From: CAZKAP01 sp964550895
GTDB lineage: Bacteria > Bacteroidota > Bacteroidia > Flavobacteriales > Flavobacteriaceae
NCBI GenBank assembly: GCA_964550895.1
Contig: CAZKAP010000003.1
Coordinates: 1 to 64,000 of the forward strand
Direction of reading: 5' to 3'
DNA: 64,000 bases
In this document: in pieces, positions 63,274 to 64,000 of the stretch
How the letters are laid out: each line of letters opens with the position of its first letter
How positions within the stretch are numbered: position 1 is the stretch's first letter
Program-made: the position numbers and the translations under genes
Notes under the pieces: generated by a model
What the model saw: only the letters and a program-made list of their open reading frames with translations
Databases searched by the model: none
Told to the model about the DNA's origin: nothing

Positions 63274-64000
63274 CCAGCGCGTAAATCGTTGAAACGGCTC
63301 GGCTCCGAAAGGCCTGTCCGGGCCTGGGGGTTACAAATGGGACGGATTCCCAGGAACCATCCTCGCTTTGAGTTCGAAGCAGGAAATCCCTGGCATCCCG
63401 ATAAAACGGATGATGCCCATAGCCAATATCCCGCATACAAAGGGACACAAGAGCCGTTGAGAGCGGGTCAGATTCGGCCCCGGGCTGCAATCCGAAGCCT
63501 CCATCCGGATTCCGGCCTTGGTTCAGGAATTCATCCCATCGCTGTAGGCAATCTCCTTTGAATTCCCCGAGTCTGTAGAGGTACCGGCCTACCTTGTAGG
63601 TTCCGTAGGGCCAGCCCACGTACCACCGGCTGGCCCAGGCCCCCGAGGGCAGTTGTGCATTCTTCAGATAGGCCAAGGATGCAGACCGGAGGGGCTCCAG
63701 CAATAGCGGGCGGTAATCCAGCAGGACATCGTACATATTGGCCACTACCTCGGGGTCCGGACCCATACCCCAGAGGCGGCTGTTCAATTCCCGCTGCCAC
63801 TGGGAATTCCTTTGATCAGCACCACCCGTGATCCAGGTCAACATTACCCCTTTACTGTCCAGACCGCAGGATGCATGACGGCTCAATATTTCGTAGCAGT
63901 ACCGGTCGATCAGATCGCGCCGGCCCATTCGAAGAAAAAAACGAATGACCTGCGACAAGTCGTCTATATCCGCTGAGAGGTTAGGCAGACTGGGAAAGTA
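63257..64000 (-). CDS. Toroid-fold cyclase/prenyltransferase-like protein (partial, 5' end outside window)
   Basis: At least 247 residues. The frame has no stop up to the window end, so the N-terminus is missing; a TTG at 63958 is not the real start. Terpenoid-cyclase-type alpha/alpha-toroid repeats with QW-like motifs QLPSGAW and QSEDGSW, plus PDGGFGL. The DxDD acid of squalene-hopene cyclases is not in the visible part. Such toroid proteins can be terpene cyclases or protein-modifying/prenylating enzymes. The overlap with an M50 protease gene suggests the second, as part of a peptide locus. Confidence 0.75.
   Translation of the reverse strand, partial: YFPSLPNLSADIDDLSQVIRFFLRMGRRDLIDRYCYEILSRHASCGLDSKGVMLTWITGGADQRNSQWQRELNSRLWGMGPDPEVVANMYDVLLDYRPLLLEPLRSASLAYLKNAQLPSGAWASRWYVGWPYGTYKVGRYLYRLGEFKGDCLQRWDEFLNQGRNPDGGFGLQPGAESDPLSTALVSLCMRDIGYGHHPFYRDARDFLLRTQSEDGSWESVPFVTPRPGQAFRSRAVSTIYALDALYG

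Noticed and set aside
1..64000. CRISPR array, prophage, transposase or integrase
   Set aside because: No regularly spaced repeats and no recombinase-like protein seen.

Overview
The window is a chromosomal segment of a Gram-negative Bacteroidota, most likely a marine-type Flavobacteriaceae with fairly GC-rich coding DNA. Three things point there: PorP/SprF-type outer-membrane proteins beside a giant secreted protein with a gliding-motility/type IX secretion (T9SS) type-B C-terminal domain; flavobacterial -7 promoter elements of the form TAnnTTTG; and a curli locus whose CsgG/CsgE/CsgF are diverged from the enterobacterial ones. No insertion sequence, phage, integrase, CRISPR array or rRNA was found. 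Genus is not determined.

Layout. 1-2500: tRNA-Gly(GCC), tRNA-Leu(UAA), each with a terminator, then GTP-type PEP carboxykinase. 2560-4000: a hydroxylaminobenzene-mutase-like membrane protein and a mutarotase-fold protein. 4100-9700 (minus): a complete curli-type amyloid operon in the order curlin (CsgA-like), curlin (CsgB-like), CsgE with an extra N-terminal domain, CsgF, CsgG with a C-terminal barrel-like extension, and a TolB-propeller lipoprotein overlapping csgG. 10.1-21.5 kb: mixed housekeeping and hypothetical genes, including mnmH-selD (tRNA selenouridine), an S15 X-Pro peptidase, an M23 lipoprotein and an HD-hydrolase/Crp-family pair. 21.5-31 kb: a two-subunit molybdenum hydroxylase, META lipoprotein, amidase, MFS pump, TRM11-like methyltransferase, esterase-like hydrolase. 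31-35.6 kb: a non-canonical EF-G paralogue, an FKBP, and an Nramp-like transporter lacking the signature metal motifs.

35.5-44.7 kb (minus): a secreted-adhesin module in which a 2049-residue Calx-beta/TSP3/DUF11 protein with a T9SS type-B C-terminal domain is followed by its likely PorP/SprF partner and an OmpA/PD40 protein. 44.8-54.8 kb: fabD, an unexplained 0.7 kb GC-rich gap, a bicupin lipoprotein, gamma-carbonic anhydrase, VWA protein, a second PorP/SprF, an Nfu-type protein, a YyaL-type thioredoxin protein, an MscS channel and tsaB. 54.8-60.6 kb (minus): a five-gene MacAB-TolC-like exporter in which the ATPase is separate from two permeases.

60.8-64.0 kb (minus): the most unusual locus. 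It is cut by the window edge and contains a toroid-fold cyclase/prenyltransferase-like protein, an M50 membrane metalloprotease with a PqqD-like N-terminus, two tiny reading frames ending at a strong terminator, then a consensus promoter driving a 75-residue protein and a stand-alone C39 (double-glycine-type) peptidase. The combination resembles a peptide-maturation (RiPP-like) cassette of a type I do not recognise. It lies next to the MacAB-TolC-like exporter, which could be its export route; that link is inference.
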